The notes: generated by a model from the letters alone, not told the origin. 64,000 nt of DNA from SMWC01 sp964466315 (GCA_964466315.1 CAYXNS010000001.1:62001-126000), one strand, 5' to 3'. Numbered from the stretch's first letter, positions 42,245 to 52,265 are shown. Numbers and translations are program-made.

Positions 42245-43906
42245 ATGGACAGGCCCTGGTTAGACGCCTATCCGCCTGGCGTGCCTTACGAGATCGATCC
42301 GGATCAACACGACTCCCTCGCAGCGCTGTTGGAGGCGAGTTTCTCGCGCTACGCGGATTCGCCGGCTTTCTCGAATCTCGGGACCGAGATGAGCTTTGCA
42401 ACCGTCGAGAAGCTGAGCCGCGACTTTGCGGCCTACCTGCAGTCCGTCTCCTCGTTGCAGCCTGGCGATCGGGTCGCCGTGATGATGCCGAACGTGCTGC
42501 AGTACCCGGTTGTCGTTTTCGGTATCCTTCGAGCCGGACTCGTCGCCGTCAATGTCAATCCGCTCTATACCGCTAGAGAACTGGAGCACCAACTTACGGA
42601 CAGCGGTGCCAAAGCGATCCTCGTAATGGAAAACTTCGCGGCGACCGTAGCGGAGGTGGTCGAAGGAACGGACGTCGATCACGTCATCATCACGCGGCTT
42701 GGCGACCATCTGCCCCCGGTGAAACGCGCGCTAACGCATCTCATCGTGAAATATGTGAAGCGCCTCGTGCCGAAATGGCGGATCGAAGCTGCCGTCAACT
42801 ACATCGAGGCCCTCGCTCACGGAAGTCGTCGAGACTACGAGGCGGTCGCCATCGGGCCTGATGACGTTGCGTTTCTACAGTACACGGGCGGGACGACGGG
42901 CGTCGCGAAGGGAGCCGTGCTGACTCATAGAAACTTAGTCAGTAACGTACTGCAGGCCGCCGCCTGGTCGCGGCCGGTCATCAAAGGGCCTGGAAACCTC
43001 GTCGTTGCGCCCTTGCCCCTCTATCACATCTTCTCACTGACGGCGAATCTATTGTGTTTTGTCGAACTCGGTACCCACAATCTGCTAATCACGAATCCGA
43101 GGGACGTGCCCGGGTTCGTGAAGGAGCTGAAGAAGGTGTCGTTCTCGTTCATGACGGGAGTCAATACGCTGTTTGTCGCTTTGCTGCAGCAGCCGGAGTT
43201 CGCCGACGTCGACTTCAGTGCGCTCAAGGCTTGCCTGGGTGGCGGTATGGCGGTGCAGCGCGCTGTATCGGATGACTGGCAGACACTGACGGGTATGCCG
43301 ATTATTCAGGGCTACGGACTGACGGAAGCGTCTCCCGTCATCAGCGCCAATCCGCTCACGGATTCCGAGTTCAACGGCTCCGTTGGGCTGCCGGTACCGT
43401 CCACGGATGTCGCGATCTTCGATGATAACGGCGAGATCCTGCCCGTAGGCGAGGTCGGTGAGATCTGTGCTCGCGGTCCACAGATCATGCGGGGTTACTG
43501 GAACCGGCCCGAAGCGACGGCCAAGATTATTTTCGGTGACGGTTGGCTGCGAACAGGCGACGCCGGCCGGATGGACGAGCAAGGCTTTATCTATATCGAG
43601 GACCGGCTCAAGGACCTGATTATCGTGTCCGGCTTCAACGTCTATCCGAGCGAGATCGAGGATGTCGTCGTTAGCCATCCAGGCATAGTCGAAGCCACGG
43701 TAATCGGTATGCCGGACCAAGGATCGGGAGAGGCCGTCAAGCTCTTCGCCGTCAAAAAGGACGCTTCGTTAACGCGGCAGGCACTCATTGAGTTCTGTCG
43801 TGAGCGATTGACCGCCTACAAGATACCAAGTCAGGTTGAGTTTCGCGATGACCTGCCGAAGTCGAACATCGGTAAGGTCCTGAAACGAGAACTCCGTGAC
43901 GAGTAA
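42245..43906 (+). CDS. fadD: Long-chain fatty acid-CoA ligase
   Basis: Activates fatty acids to acyl-CoA. A 553-residue ANL-superfamily enzyme. AMP-binding signature YTGGTTGVAKGAVLTH, then IQGYGLTEASPVISAN, GWLRTGDAGRMDEQGFIYI, DRLKDLIIVSGFNVYPSEIE and the catalytic Lys near the end (PKSNIGKVLKREL). It follows tesA closely, suggesting co-transcription. A long imperfect hairpin lies just after its stop. Chain-length preference cannot be read from the sequence. Confidence 0.92.
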   Translation: MDRPWLDAYPPGVPYEIDPDQHDSLAALLEASFSRYADSPAFSNLGTEMSFATVEKLSRDFAAYLQSVSSLQPGDRVAVMMPNVLQYPVVVFGILRAGLVAVNVNPLYTARELEHQLTDSGAKAILVMENFAATVAEVVEGTDVDHVIITRLGDHLPPVKRALTHLIVKYVKRLVPKWRIEAAVNYIEALAHGSRRDYEAVAIGPDDVAFLQYTGGTTGVAKGAVLTHRNLVSNVLQAAAWSRPVIKGPGNLVVAPLPLYHIFSLTANLLCFVELGTHNLLITNPRDVPGFVKELKKVSFSFMTGVNTLFVALLQQPEFADVDFSALKACLGGGMAVQRAVSDDWQTLTGMPIIQGYGLTEASPVISANPLTDSEFNGSVGLPVPSTDVAIFDDNGEILPVGEVGEICARGPQIMRGYWNRPEATAKIIFGDGWLRTGDAGRMDEQGFIYIEDRLKDLIIVSGFNVYPSEIEDVVVSHPGIVEATVIGMPDQGSGEAVKLFAVKKDASLTRQALIEFCRERLTAYKIPSQVEFRDDLPKSNIGKVLKRELRDE

Positions 43907-43930
43907 CCGAACAATGGACAAAAAAAGTAG

Positions 43931-43993
43931 AAAACGGACCGGGTTCCTTTAGCTAAGGCCCTTTATATCTAAGGGTACCCGGTACAGTTTTTT
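43931..43993. terminator. Long imperfect hairpin between fadD and DUF445 gene
   Basis: Arms of about 21 bases (AAAACGGACCGGGTTCCTTTA at 43931-43951 and TAAGGGTACCCGGTACAGTT at about 43970-43989 plus a T run) pair with a few mismatches and one bulge. A-rich sequence lies on the left and T-rich on the right. Located between convergent fadD and the DUF445 gene, it probably terminates both transcripts. Its length also suggests a REP-type palindrome. Confidence 0.6.
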
Positions 43994-44002
43994 GCACCAT
44001 TG

Positions 44003-45250
44003 TTATAGCGGCATGACGCCCCATACAAGATAGATTAGGACGCCGACAAGGCCGCCGACCAGCGTTCCGTTGATGCGAATGAACTGCAGATCGCGGCCGA
44101 TATACAGCTCGATGCGTTCGGCGGTAGCCGTCGTGTCCCACTGCTCGATCGTATCCGACACGATTTCGCTCAACGGTTGCCGGTAGGTTTCGACGAGATA
44201 GGTGATAAGCTCGCGAAGCCACCCGTTGAGGCGCTCGCTGATCACGGTGTCTTCCTGCAGGCTTACTCCGATAATACTGAGTTCACGCTCGAGGCCGACG
44301 CGAATCGGAGAGCCGGAGTCGTTCAGAGCGTCGCTGAGATAGCTTCTGATGCGCTCCCATAAATCGTCGAGATACTGCCGGACGGCCGGATGCCGCAGGA
44401 ACTCGTCACGCAATATCTGGCCCCTCTCGATGGTAACGGGATCATCACGCAGTGCTTCCCGAAGATCCTTTAACCGCCGGTCGAAGTCGGCACGGGCCGA
44501 ATGGGTGGGATCATCTCCGATCTCATCGAGAATCCTCTGCAACTCGCCGACCAGTTGCTCGTAAATTTCCTCGTCGACGAATCTCGGCAACCACCATGGA
44601 CTACGATCCTTGATACGTGCGCGGATCCTTTCTTCGTTCGATCTGAGGTGGTTGCGGCCGACCTCCACGAGTTGATCGACGAGAGCCTGACCGTGATCGC
44701 CCGAGGTAAATACGTCCAAGATGACACCCAACCCGGCACTCACGGAGGCCTGCTCGAGCGCGCGGTGGAGGTTGTCTCGTAGCGACTGGCGCAACTCAGC
44801 GCTGTCGACGGCACCGATCAGCCAATCGAGCGCGTAGCCCAGGTCCCTGCTGACGAGGCGCGAATTGTCCTCGCGCGCAAGCCAGGCGCCAAGGCGGCCG
44901 GCAAGGTCCGCCCGAGATAACCGCGGCAGAACGGCATCCTTGACGAGGAAATGATCGCGAATGAAGCGGGCGAGCGCCTGGCCGATGTCGTTCTTGCGTG
45001 CGGGCACGATCGCCGTGTGCGGAATCGGCAACCCGAGTGGTCGTCGGAACAGAGCACTCACCGCGAACCAGTCCGCTAAAGCGCCGATCATTCCTGCCTC
45101 CGCGAACGCCGCGACGACTCCGAGCCAGGGATGGGCTCGCATAAGAAAGCTCGTCACGACGAACAGGACAGCCACACCTACGAGCAGGCCGGTCGCGAAC
45201 CACTGCATGTGCCGAAGGCGCCGTTCCAGGGCGGCCTCCACGGTAGTCAT
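44003..45250 (-). CDS. DUF445 membrane protein
   Basis: A 415-residue protein of the DUF445 (YjiN-like) family. One or two transmembrane helices near the N-terminus (residues ~18-55) and one at the extreme C-terminus (GTLVGGLVGVLIYLVWGVMP) bracket a long helical soluble region. Family motif: IGALADWFAVSALFRRPLGL, then IPHTAIVPARKNDIGQALA. Function unknown. Start overlaps pyrF by 4 bases. Confidence 0.88.
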   Translation of the reverse strand: MTTVEAALERRLRHMQWFATGLLVGVAVLFVVTSFLMRAHPWLGVVAAFAEAGMIGALADWFAVSALFRRPLGLPIPHTAIVPARKNDIGQALARFIRDHFLVKDAVLPRLSRADLAGRLGAWLAREDNSRLVSRDLGYALDWLIGAVDSAELRQSLRDNLHRALEQASVSAGLGVILDVFTSGDHGQALVDQLVEVGRNHLRSNEERIRARIKDRSPWWLPRFVDEEIYEQLVGELQRILDEIGDDPTHSARADFDRRLKDLREALRDDPVTIERGQILRDEFLRHPAVRQYLDDLWERIRSYLSDALNDSGSPIRVGLERELSIIGVSLQEDTVISERLNGWLRELITYLVETYRQPLSEIVSDTIEQWDTTATAERIELYIGRDLQFIRINGTLVGGLVGVLIYLVWGVMPL

Positions 45251-46005
45251 TGAACGGCGGCCGCGATTTCCGCTTGCATAGACTCGGCGGCCTCTCGTGG
45301 GCTAACCGCGTTACGTATCGGCCGGCCGACGACGATGTAGTCAGCGCCGTTTGCGAACGCCTGCGCGGGCGTGACGATACGTTTCTGATCGTCCGCGGAG
45401 TTTCCCTCCGCCGGACGAATTCCAGGGCTTACGATCAAGAGTTCGGCCCCGAGTGCTTCCCGAATTGCCGGGGCCTCGAGTCCCGACGCGATTACGCCGT
45501 CGCAGCCGGCCGTGCGGGCCTGCTCTGCGCGCATGAGTACCAGGCTCTTGACGTCCATATCGATCCCCATCTGCGTCAAGTCGTCCTGATCGAGGCTGGT
45601 CAGCACCGTTACGGCCAGCAGGCGCAAGCTCGGCCCCTTCTCGGCAGCTGCCGCCTCCATAATGGCCCGATCGCCGTGGATGGTCAGAAAGGTTGCACCC
45701 CAACACTGTAACTGGCGCACCGCTGCGGAGACCGTCGCCGGGACATCGTAGAACTTCAGGTCCGTAAACACCTGTTTGTTCTGCTCGAGGAGCCAGGCCA
45801 GTAAATCGAAGTACTCGCCCGACATCGCGAGTTCGAGCCCGATCTTGTAAAACTCGACCGAGTCGCCGAGTTCCCCGACGAGAGTTCGGGCACGTTCGGC
45901 ATCGGGGACGTCCAGTGCGACGATGAGCCGCTGGCGCGCTGGAACGGGTGCAGTACTGCGAGTGGAAGCGGCTGACACGGCCCGCATTCTATCAGAGCGG
46001 CTCAT
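45247..46005 (-). CDS. pyrF: Orotidine 5'-phosphate decarboxylase
   Basis: Last step of UMP synthesis. The active-site array DxKxxD is in VFTDLKFYDVPATV, and the phosphate-binding end is SPGIRPAEGNSADDQKRI and ADYIVVGRPIRNA. The open frame gives 252 residues; homology begins at RQRLIVALDVPDAERA, some 23 residues in, so a later start is possible but no better codon with a ribosome binding site stands out. Part of the minus-strand run aroK-aroB-dgt-pyrF-DUF445. Confidence 0.93.
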   Translation of the reverse strand: MSRSDRMRAVSAASTRSTAPVPARQRLIVALDVPDAERARTLVGELGDSVEFYKIGLELAMSGEYFDLLAWLLEQNKQVFTDLKFYDVPATVSAAVRQLQCWGATFLTIHGDRAIMEAAAAEKGPSLRLLAVTVLTSLDQDDLTQMGIDMDVKSLVLMRAEQARTAGCDGVIASGLEAPAIREALGAELLIVSPGIRPAEGNSADDQKRIVTPAQAFANGADYIVVGRPIRNAVSPREAAESMQAEIAAAVQ

Positions 46006-46028
46006 CGAACCGGCAGCCGCAGCGTGTG

Positions 46029-47162
46029 CTACAACGCTTCGTGCGCCTGGAGCGCGAAGCGGTCCGTCATCCCCGCGATATAGTCCGCCACGACGCGGGC
46101 GCCGCCACCGGACCCATGGGTATCGTGGCCTTTTCGGGCACGATTCGCGTACTCGTCCGGCAGCCTCTCGTAGTTGGTCGTATAGACATCGAACAGCTTC
46201 GACACGATGCCCTTTGCCTGTTCCGTCATCCGGCTGACGCGTGGATGACGATAGAGATGCTCCCGCAAGTATTGCTTCAAAGTGGTCATAGCCTCGGCAC
46301 GAGGCTTGCTGAATCCGATCAGAGGTCGTGGTTGTAAGCGAATGGCTGCGAGATCTTCTGGCGCTGCCAACTCGATCCGCGCACAGCTCGTGTCGATCAG
46401 ATCGGTTACGAATTCGCCGATCAGCCCACGAACGACCTCGTGAATCTCGCGGCGCTCGCCTATTCCCGGATGCTGGCTCTGCACGACCTCGAGTTGTTCG
46501 GCAATGATCGGTAGCTCGGCGAGTTCGGCGAGGTCGATCAGGCCAGAGCGGAGGCCGTCGTCGACATCGTGATTGTTGTATGCGATCTCGTCGGCGATAT
46601 TCGCAAGCTGTGCTTCGAGTCCGGGCTGTTCGCGGCTCAGAAAACGCTCGCCTAGGTCACCCAATTGGCGGGCGTTGGCTGCCGAGCAATGCTTCAAGAT
46701 TCCCTCGCGCGTCTCGAAGGTCAGATTCAGACCCGGAAAATCGGCGTGGCTGTTCTCGAGTCGATCGACGACGCGTAACGACTGAAGGTTGTGTTCGAAG
46801 CCGCCGAAGTTACGCATGCAGGCATTCAGCGCGTCCTGGCCGGCATGGCCGAAGGGCGTATGACCTAGATCGTGAGCGAGGCTTATCGCTTCGACGAGGT
46901 CTTCGTTGAGCCGAATCGCACGGGCGACCGTACGCGCGATCTGCGCTACCTCCAACGAATGAGTAAGCCGCGTACGGTAAAGGTCACCTTCGTGATTGAC
47001 GAAAACCTGCGTCTTATAGACCAGCCGGCGGAATGCGGCGGAGTGAATGATGCGATCGCGATCGCGCTGAAACTCGGTACGGTACGCGGGAGGATCCTCC
47101 GGATAGCGGCGGCCTCTCGAATTCGATGCGGTGACCGCGTACGGAGCGAGGTCTACGGACAC
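46029..47162 (-). CDS. dgt: dGTPase-like HD phosphohydrolase
   Basis: A 377-residue deoxyguanosinetriphosphate triphosphohydrolase-like protein. The HD metal site is RTRLTHSLEVAQIARTVAR and ISLAHDLGHTPFGHAGQDAL, with DEIAYNNHDVDDGLR downstream. It belongs to the shorter dNTPase class (typical of many Proteobacteria), not the 505-residue E. coli Dgt, and may hydrolyse several dNTPs. It lies 12 bases after aroB. Confidence 0.92.
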   Translation of the reverse strand: MSVDLAPYAVTASNSRGRRYPEDPPAYRTEFQRDRDRIIHSAAFRRLVYKTQVFVNHEGDLYRTRLTHSLEVAQIARTVARAIRLNEDLVEAISLAHDLGHTPFGHAGQDALNACMRNFGGFEHNLQSLRVVDRLENSHADFPGLNLTFETREGILKHCSAANARQLGDLGERFLSREQPGLEAQLANIADEIAYNNHDVDDGLRSGLIDLAELAELPIIAEQLEVVQSQHPGIGERREIHEVVRGLIGEFVTDLIDTSCARIELAAPEDLAAIRLQPRPLIGFSKPRAEAMTTLKQYLREHLYRHPRVSRMTEQAKGIVSKLFDVYTTNYERLPDEYANRARKGHDTHGSGGGARVVADYIAGMTDRFALQAHEAL

Positions 47163-47174
47163 GTCACACCCGAC

Positions 47175-48266
47175 TCAGGCGCACTGTGTCTCGATGACAT
47201 CTCGCAGCACAGACTCTTCCGGCGACGGCGTGACCGCACCTTCCCCGATCTGCTTCAGCAGCACGAGTTTGAGCCCGTCCGCACGCGCCTTCTTGTCCAT
47301 CCGCATGCACTCGAGCAGTGGATCAACGCCGACGTCCGCCACGCTGACCGGCAGTCCAGCTCGCGCAAGAAGTGCCTCGATACGATCGCAGTCAACCGCG
47401 GCTATCCAGCCGAGCTGAGCGGAGGTTCGCGCAGCGAGCACAATGCCTATGGATACGGCCTCGCCATGCAGGCGCTGACCATAACCGCCCAGAGTCTCGA
47501 TCGCGTGGCCGAATGTATGGCCGAGATTCAGCAAGGCTCGCCTGCCGCGCTCGCGTTCGTCTTCTGCGACGATAGCGGCTTTGAGTTCGCAATTTTTTCG
47601 TACGACGAAACTCAAAGCTTCGGCGTCAAGGGCGATGACGTCATCCATGCGCTCCTCCAGCCAGGTGAAGAAATCGCGATCGAGTATCAGGCTGTGCTTA
47701 ATGACTTCGGCCATTCCCGCGGCGAACTCACGGGGAGGTAATGTTTTCAGCGTATCGGTATCCGCTACCACGCAGGTCGGTTGGTAGAACGCTCCGATCA
47801 TGTTCTTGCCACTAGGGTGGTTGACAGAGGTCTTACCACCCACGGAGGAATCCACTTGGGCGAGTAGAGTCGTCGGCACCTGGACGTAGTCGATGCCGCG
47901 CTGATAGCAAGAGGCGGCGAAGCCGCCTATATCGCCGACGACACCGCCACCCAGCGCCACGAGGCAGGCATCCCGGTGGAAGCCGTGTTGCATGAGGGTA
48001 TCGATGATCGTCGCGAATGTTGTAAGCGTCTTTTGCTCCTCGCCATCGGGCAGGATTAAAGCATGCTGTTCATCTGCCGCGATGGCGTTCTCGAGCGTAG
48101 CGAGATACAACGGCGCGACGATCTCATTCGTCACGATCAGGACTTGGCGTGCCGAAATGAGTTCCGCGAGCACGTTCGATGCGCCCAAAAGACCTGAGCC
48201 GATCAAAATCGGGTAGCTGCGTTCTCCCAATGAAACCTGCAGGATATCCATCTTGCTAGTCGCCAA
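47175..48266 (-). CDS. aroB: 3-dehydroquinate synthase
   Basis: Second step of the shikimate pathway. A 363-residue NAD- and metal-dependent enzyme: LPDGEEQKTLTTFATIIDTL, VALGGGVVGDIGGFAASCYQ, RGIDYVQVPTTLLAQVDSSV and GHTFGHAIETLGGYG with the metal-binding His residues. aroK-aroB order downstream of pilMNOPQ is conserved in gammaproteobacteria. It provides chorismate precursors used by the trp operon in this window. Confidence 0.95.
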   Translation of the reverse strand: MATSKMDILQVSLGERSYPILIGSGLLGASNVLAELISARQVLIVTNEIVAPLYLATLENAIAADEQHALILPDGEEQKTLTTFATIIDTLMQHGFHRDACLVALGGGVVGDIGGFAASCYQRGIDYVQVPTTLLAQVDSSVGGKTSVNHPSGKNMIGAFYQPTCVVADTDTLKTLPPREFAAGMAEVIKHSLILDRDFFTWLEERMDDVIALDAEALSFVVRKNCELKAAIVAEDERERGRRALLNLGHTFGHAIETLGGYGQRLHGEAVSIGIVLAARTSAQLGWIAAVDCDRIEALLARAGLPVSVADVGVDPLLECMRMDKKARADGLKLVLLKQIGEGAVTPSPEESVLRDVIETQCA

Positions 48267-48299
48267 GTTACGGGTGGAGGAAAGGTTCGCAGGGGCGCA

Positions 48300-48839
48300 T
48301 CAGTTTTTCAACGGGCCCAGCCCGCGTTCCTTGAAAATCTTCTGGATGCTCGAGACGACGGCTCTGACATGGCGTCCACCTGTCTCGACCGAGAACGATG
48401 CCAGGCTTTCGTACAGAGGCCCCCGAATGGCAGCGAGCCGCTCCAGCGTCTCCTGCGGGTCTCCCTCTGAGAGCAACGGCCGATTCTTCGCATGTTGCGT
48501 TCGTTCGAGCTGCCGGTTGACGCTTGTCCGTAGATAGATGACGGTTCCAGTCTGTGCCAGATTGTGACGGTTCTCCTCGCCGATCACGGAGCCGCCGCCC
48601 GTAGCGAGCACGATCCGTTCGCGTCGAGTCAGGTTCGCGATACATTCCTGCTCGCGCTGACGAAAACTCGCCTCACCCTCCTTCTCGAAGATATAGGAGA
48701 TGTCGACACCGGTGCTCTTCTCGATCTCGGCGTCACTATCGAAGAACTTCATGCCGAGTTCCGTCGCGAGTTGCTTTCCGACCGCGGTCTTGCCGGAGCC
48801 CATTGGGCCGATCAGGTAGATGTTGGTGTGGGCGGTCAC
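48300..48839 (-). CDS. aroK: Shikimate kinase I
   Basis: Phosphorylates shikimate. A 179-residue P-loop kinase: Walker A GPMGSGKTAVGKQLA (residues ~12-26), substrate-binding DSDAEIEKSTGVDISYIF, ATGGGSVIGEENRHNL and lid RPLLSEGDPQETLE. It is separated from the upstream Ig-domain ORF by a terminator, so it probably has its own promoter within about 65 bases, rather than relying on the pil transcript. Confidence 0.95.
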   Translation of the reverse strand: MTAHTNIYLIGPMGSGKTAVGKQLATELGMKFFDSDAEIEKSTGVDISYIFEKEGEASFRQREQECIANLTRRERIVLATGGGSVIGEENRHNLAQTGTVIYLRTSVNRQLERTQHAKNRPLLSEGDPQETLERLAAIRGPLYESLASFSVETGGRHVRAVVSSIQKIFKERGLGPLKN

Positions 48840-48904
48840 TGTACGTGAAGTCTAACAGCCTGCTCGCGCCCACAGCCGCTAGTTGGCCGTTTACCCAAAA
48901 TGAA

Positions 48905-48928
48905 AAGGCCAGCGCAACGGCTGGCCTT
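48905..48928 (-). terminator. Intrinsic terminator at the end of the pil transcript
   Basis: Perfect 9-bp stem AAGGCCAGC/GCTGGCCTT with a 6-base loop. On the minus strand it is followed by TTTTCATTTT. It lies 23 bases beyond the stop of the Ig-domain ORF and before aroK, separating the pilus transcript from aroK-aroB. Confidence 0.85.
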
Positions 48929-48950
48929 CTCTATATCAATCGGAAGCGGG

Positions 48951-50060
48951 TTAAAGCGTGTCGGCGCAAGTCGGGAACAGACTACCATCGCCGAACGGGC
49001 TGATCGGCCCTGGTGGCGAGATGTTCTGGTTATTGAAGTCCGACGCGGTGCCCGTTAGCTCGAAGCTCAGAGCCTCGGCAAACTCGGTGCCGCTGACATC
49101 GCCTACCGTTGCCTGCAGCGTAACCTGGGCGTAGTACGCGTATTCCTGTGGGTAGAACAGGTCGACGAAACCGAAGCCGTTCTGATCGGTCACGAGCGTA
49201 CCGCCGCCGGTTCCTTGTGCGGAGACCGTGGCGATGTTGTTCGCTTCGAGCCGGCCGCTCGAGTTGAAATCTTCGCCGGCGTCGAGAATACCGTTGCGGT
49301 TTACGTCCTCGTCCGCGCAAACGGCCGTGGTCGTCGTCCACGAGCTTCCGCCCAGAGGGAAGCTCCGGAAACCATTCATGTAGAAGTCGGATAGAACGGC
49401 GACCTGTACCGTCGCACCGGGGACGCCGTTGCCCTGCGAATCGGTGACCTGTATCGCGTACTCGACGCGGAATTGGACGCTGTTCGGCTCGGAGATCTCG
49501 TTACCGGTACCGATACTCAGGAATTGCTCGCGCTGAGCGACCGTCAACAGGACGAAATCGGTAACCGCCGCGCCCTGAACCGTGGCATCGATCCTCACGC
49601 CTTCGGCCGCGCTCGTCACCGTGCTCGACGTGTAGAATGTCTGCGCCTGGCCGGCGCTGCCAGTCACGGCTTGTCCGGCCGACAACGTACCGCCCGTGAT
49701 ATCGACGGCCGAGAAGTCGATTACCTGGTTTTTCACGAGATTGCCGGCAGCATCCCGGACCGTGGCCGAAATCGCGCACTGCTCATTGATGCCAATATTC
49801 AGCGGGCTGGCCTGGAGTTCCAGCGTCGCCGGCACGGTTGCGACGAACTCTATCTGGAGCGATGTCGTCGTACCGTCGGTATTCGTCGCCGTGATGATGG
49901 CCGGGCCCGCGTTCGTCGCGCTGATGTCGACGGTGACGTTACCTGCGACGGCGTTGATGACGCTCGGGATGACCGTACCGCGAGTCGTGGAAAAGTTGAC
50001 CGGTAAGCCGTTGATGGGTGCACCGCCCGACTGCCAGTTGACCGTGACGGACTGATTCGA
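48951..50060 (-). pseudogene. Ig-like (Big_1) domain protein lacking its start, in frame with pilQ
   Basis: About 369 codons of an extracellular-type protein with bacterial Ig-like repeats: QSVTVNWQSGGAPINGLPVN near the start, ISATVRDAAGNLVKNQVIDF, IQVTDSQGNGVPGATVQVAV, then CADEDVNRNGILDAGEDF and the ending SLFPTCADTL. The coding sequence begins directly after the TAG of pilQ and in the same frame. The first 75 codons contain no start; the first usable codon is GTG 49835, inside a domain. There is no signal peptide. It is most likely the 3' part of a larger surface-protein gene whose 5' end was lost; stop-codon read-through from pilQ is an alternative. Confidence 0.7.
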
Positions 50061-52265
50061 CTAGTACAGGTTGGCGCCCTCTCTAAGAATCTTCGGCGTC
50101 ACGAAGATCAGAAGCTCCGCCTGGTTATTCACCGTGACCGTCGAGCGGAATAGATAGCCGAGCCCTGGTATGTCGCCCAGAACCGGCACCTTATTGATCG
50201 TCTCGCGTTCTTCGGTCTCGAAAATGCCGCCGAGTACCACGGTCTGTCCGTCGTCGACGAGCACCGTCGTGATCACGGAACGCGTATCGATGCTGGGTAC
50301 GAAGCCACCCGTGGCGCTGGCTACGAGCTCGCCTACCGAGTCCTTCGTGACGAATATGTCCATGATGATGCTATCGTCAGGCGTCACCTGCGGTGTAACT
50401 GTCAAGCTCAGGACGGCTTCCTTGAACTGCGTCGTCGTCGCGCCACTCGAGGAGGACTCTTGATACGGAACCTCGACGCCCTGCTCGATGCGACCCTCTT
50501 TCTGATTGGCTGTGATGATATGGGGTGTCGAGAGTATCTGTCCGTCACCTTCGGCCTCCAAAGCCGATAACTCGAGATCGACGAGAAAGTCGGAGTCGAG
50601 TATGGCCAAAGCAAACTGCCCCGCCGGCGCCGCTACCGGGAGATTGACGTTGTATCGCTGATCGATAGGCGGCGTCGTCACCGGGAACGGTGTGCCGGTG
50701 TTGTTGATGTTCGCGATGCCCGACTGCGCGATGATGTCGGAGCCCGTACTCGTGCCCGTGAACGACACTAGGCCGTCATTCGACCTGTCGTTGACCACTG
50801 TCGCACCGAAGCGCACGCCCAGGTCGCGGCTGTAGTCGTCGTTGACGATAACGATTCGTGACTCGATCAAAACTTGTGGAACACGAACGTCCAGCGTAGT
50901 GACTAGCCGGCGAATGCTCGCCAGTCTCTCCGAGGTGTCCTGAACCAGCAGCGTATTAGTCCTCTCGTCGATCGCGACGCTGCCGCGGTCGGAGATCAGC
51001 GGATTCGATCCGCCCCCACTGACCAGAGCCGCCAGATCACTGGCCTTCGCGTAGTTCACCTGTATGAATTCCGAACGCAGAGGCTCAAGCGTTTGCAGTT
51101 CCTGGATGGCTTCGAGTTCGGCGCGCTCTCTCGCCGCGATCTCTTCGGCGGGCGCGACGATGATGACGCTGCCGTTGCGCCGCATGTCGAGCCCCTTCGT
51201 CGTGAGGAGAATATCGAGCGCTTGATCCCAAGGCACGTTTTGCAATCGCAGTGTCACGTTACCCTGGACCGTATCGCTGACGACAATGTTGAGCTCGCTC
51301 GTGTCTGCAAGGAGCTGCAGCACGGCCCGCGTCTCGATGTCCTGGAAGTTCAACGTCAGGCGCTCGCCCGAGTATTCTCGGTTCTCATTGAAGATGCCGA
51401 TTGGCTGCTCGACTTCGACGGGAATTTGGAACTCGAGTGTGAAGAGATTGTCGGTCTGGTACGCGACCTGCTCGAAGGGTGAACTTGTGGTAATGACGAG
51501 TCGTGCATCGGCATTGACGCGCAGGGCGTCGACGGTGGTGACCGGCGTCGCGAAGTCGGTAACGTCGAGACGCCGCAATAGCGCGTCCGGCAGGCCCGTG
51601 TCCAGGAAGTCGACGATGATACGTCCGGCTTCCTCTCGAACGTCGACGGTCGTGCGTGGATCGCCGAGTTGCACTGCTACCTGTCCGGCGCCATTCGAGC
51701 CGCGGCGGAAATCGATATTCGTGATGCCGCGATCAGCGGCTCCAGAGATAGCCTGCGTCGACCCTGGCGAAACGGGCTGTGCGGCAAAGGACGGGCTAGG
51801 CGCTGCGCCGGCCTGCTGCCCGAGTGTGATATAGACGCTGTCGTCGACCGTTCGCGTCTCGTACGGCACCATGGTGTTCATATTGAGGACGACGCGAGTG
51901 CGGCCGTTCGCCTCGGCTGCCAGCACGGTCGCAAGGGGGCCGAGATTGACGTCCTGCCGACGTGCCTCGAGCCCGAGAACCGTACCCGGCAGATCCAGCG
52001 CTATCCTGGCCGGGTCGTCGATCGTAAAACTCAACGGTTCCGGCGCGGCTTCGCTCATGCGCAGGCGTAACTCGAGGGCCTGACCCGGGAGCGACTGAAC
52101 GTCGATAGCTTCGAGCTGACGAGAGATGTCTTCTTGCGCTCGAAGAGGCATTGACGCGCAGAGGGCTAAGGCGATCCACATCACTGTCACCGCTCCTTGG
52201 TGAAGTCTCGTAGAGACATACCCTTTCTGGCTGGGCGCTGGTGTGTGCATAAGGTTTACTCCCAT
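50061..52265 (-). CDS. pilQ: Type IV pilus secretin PilQ
   Basis: Outer-membrane channel for the pilus fibre. 734 residues: signal peptide at about residues 25-43, two AMIN domains that bind peptidoglycan (residues ~45-150 and ~180-285), a secretin N0/STN domain (LTLNFQDIETRAVLQLLADT), an N1 domain (EFIQVNYAKASDLAALVSGG) and the secretin domain ending VPVLGDIPGLGYLFRSTV and ELLIFVTPKILREG. The end looks complete. Its TAG stop is followed in frame by the Ig-domain ORF. Confidence 0.95.
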   Translation of the reverse strand: MGVNLMHTPAPSQKGYVSTRLHQGAVTVMWIALALCASMPLRAQEDISRQLEAIDVQSLPGQALELRLRMSEAAPEPLSFTIDDPARIALDLPGTVLGLEARRQDVNLGPLATVLAAEANGRTRVVLNMNTMVPYETRTVDDSVYITLGQQAGAAPSPSFAAQPVSPGSTQAISGAADRGITNIDFRRGSNGAGQVAVQLGDPRTTVDVREEAGRIIVDFLDTGLPDALLRRLDVTDFATPVTTVDALRVNADARLVITTSSPFEQVAYQTDNLFTLEFQIPVEVEQPIGIFNENREYSGERLTLNFQDIETRAVLQLLADTSELNIVVSDTVQGNVTLRLQNVPWDQALDILLTTKGLDMRRNGSVIIVAPAEEIAARERAELEAIQELQTLEPLRSEFIQVNYAKASDLAALVSGGGSNPLISDRGSVAIDERTNTLLVQDTSERLASIRRLVTTLDVRVPQVLIESRIVIVNDDYSRDLGVRFGATVVNDRSNDGLVSFTGTSTGSDIIAQSGIANINNTGTPFPVTTPPIDQRYNVNLPVAAPAGQFALAILDSDFLVDLELSALEAEGDGQILSTPHIITANQKEGRIEQGVEVPYQESSSSGATTTQFKEAVLSLTVTPQVTPDDSIIMDIFVTKDSVGELVASATGGFVPSIDTRSVITTVLVDDGQTVVLGGIFETEERETINKVPVLGDIPGLGYLFRSTVTVNNQAELLIFVTPKILREGANLY

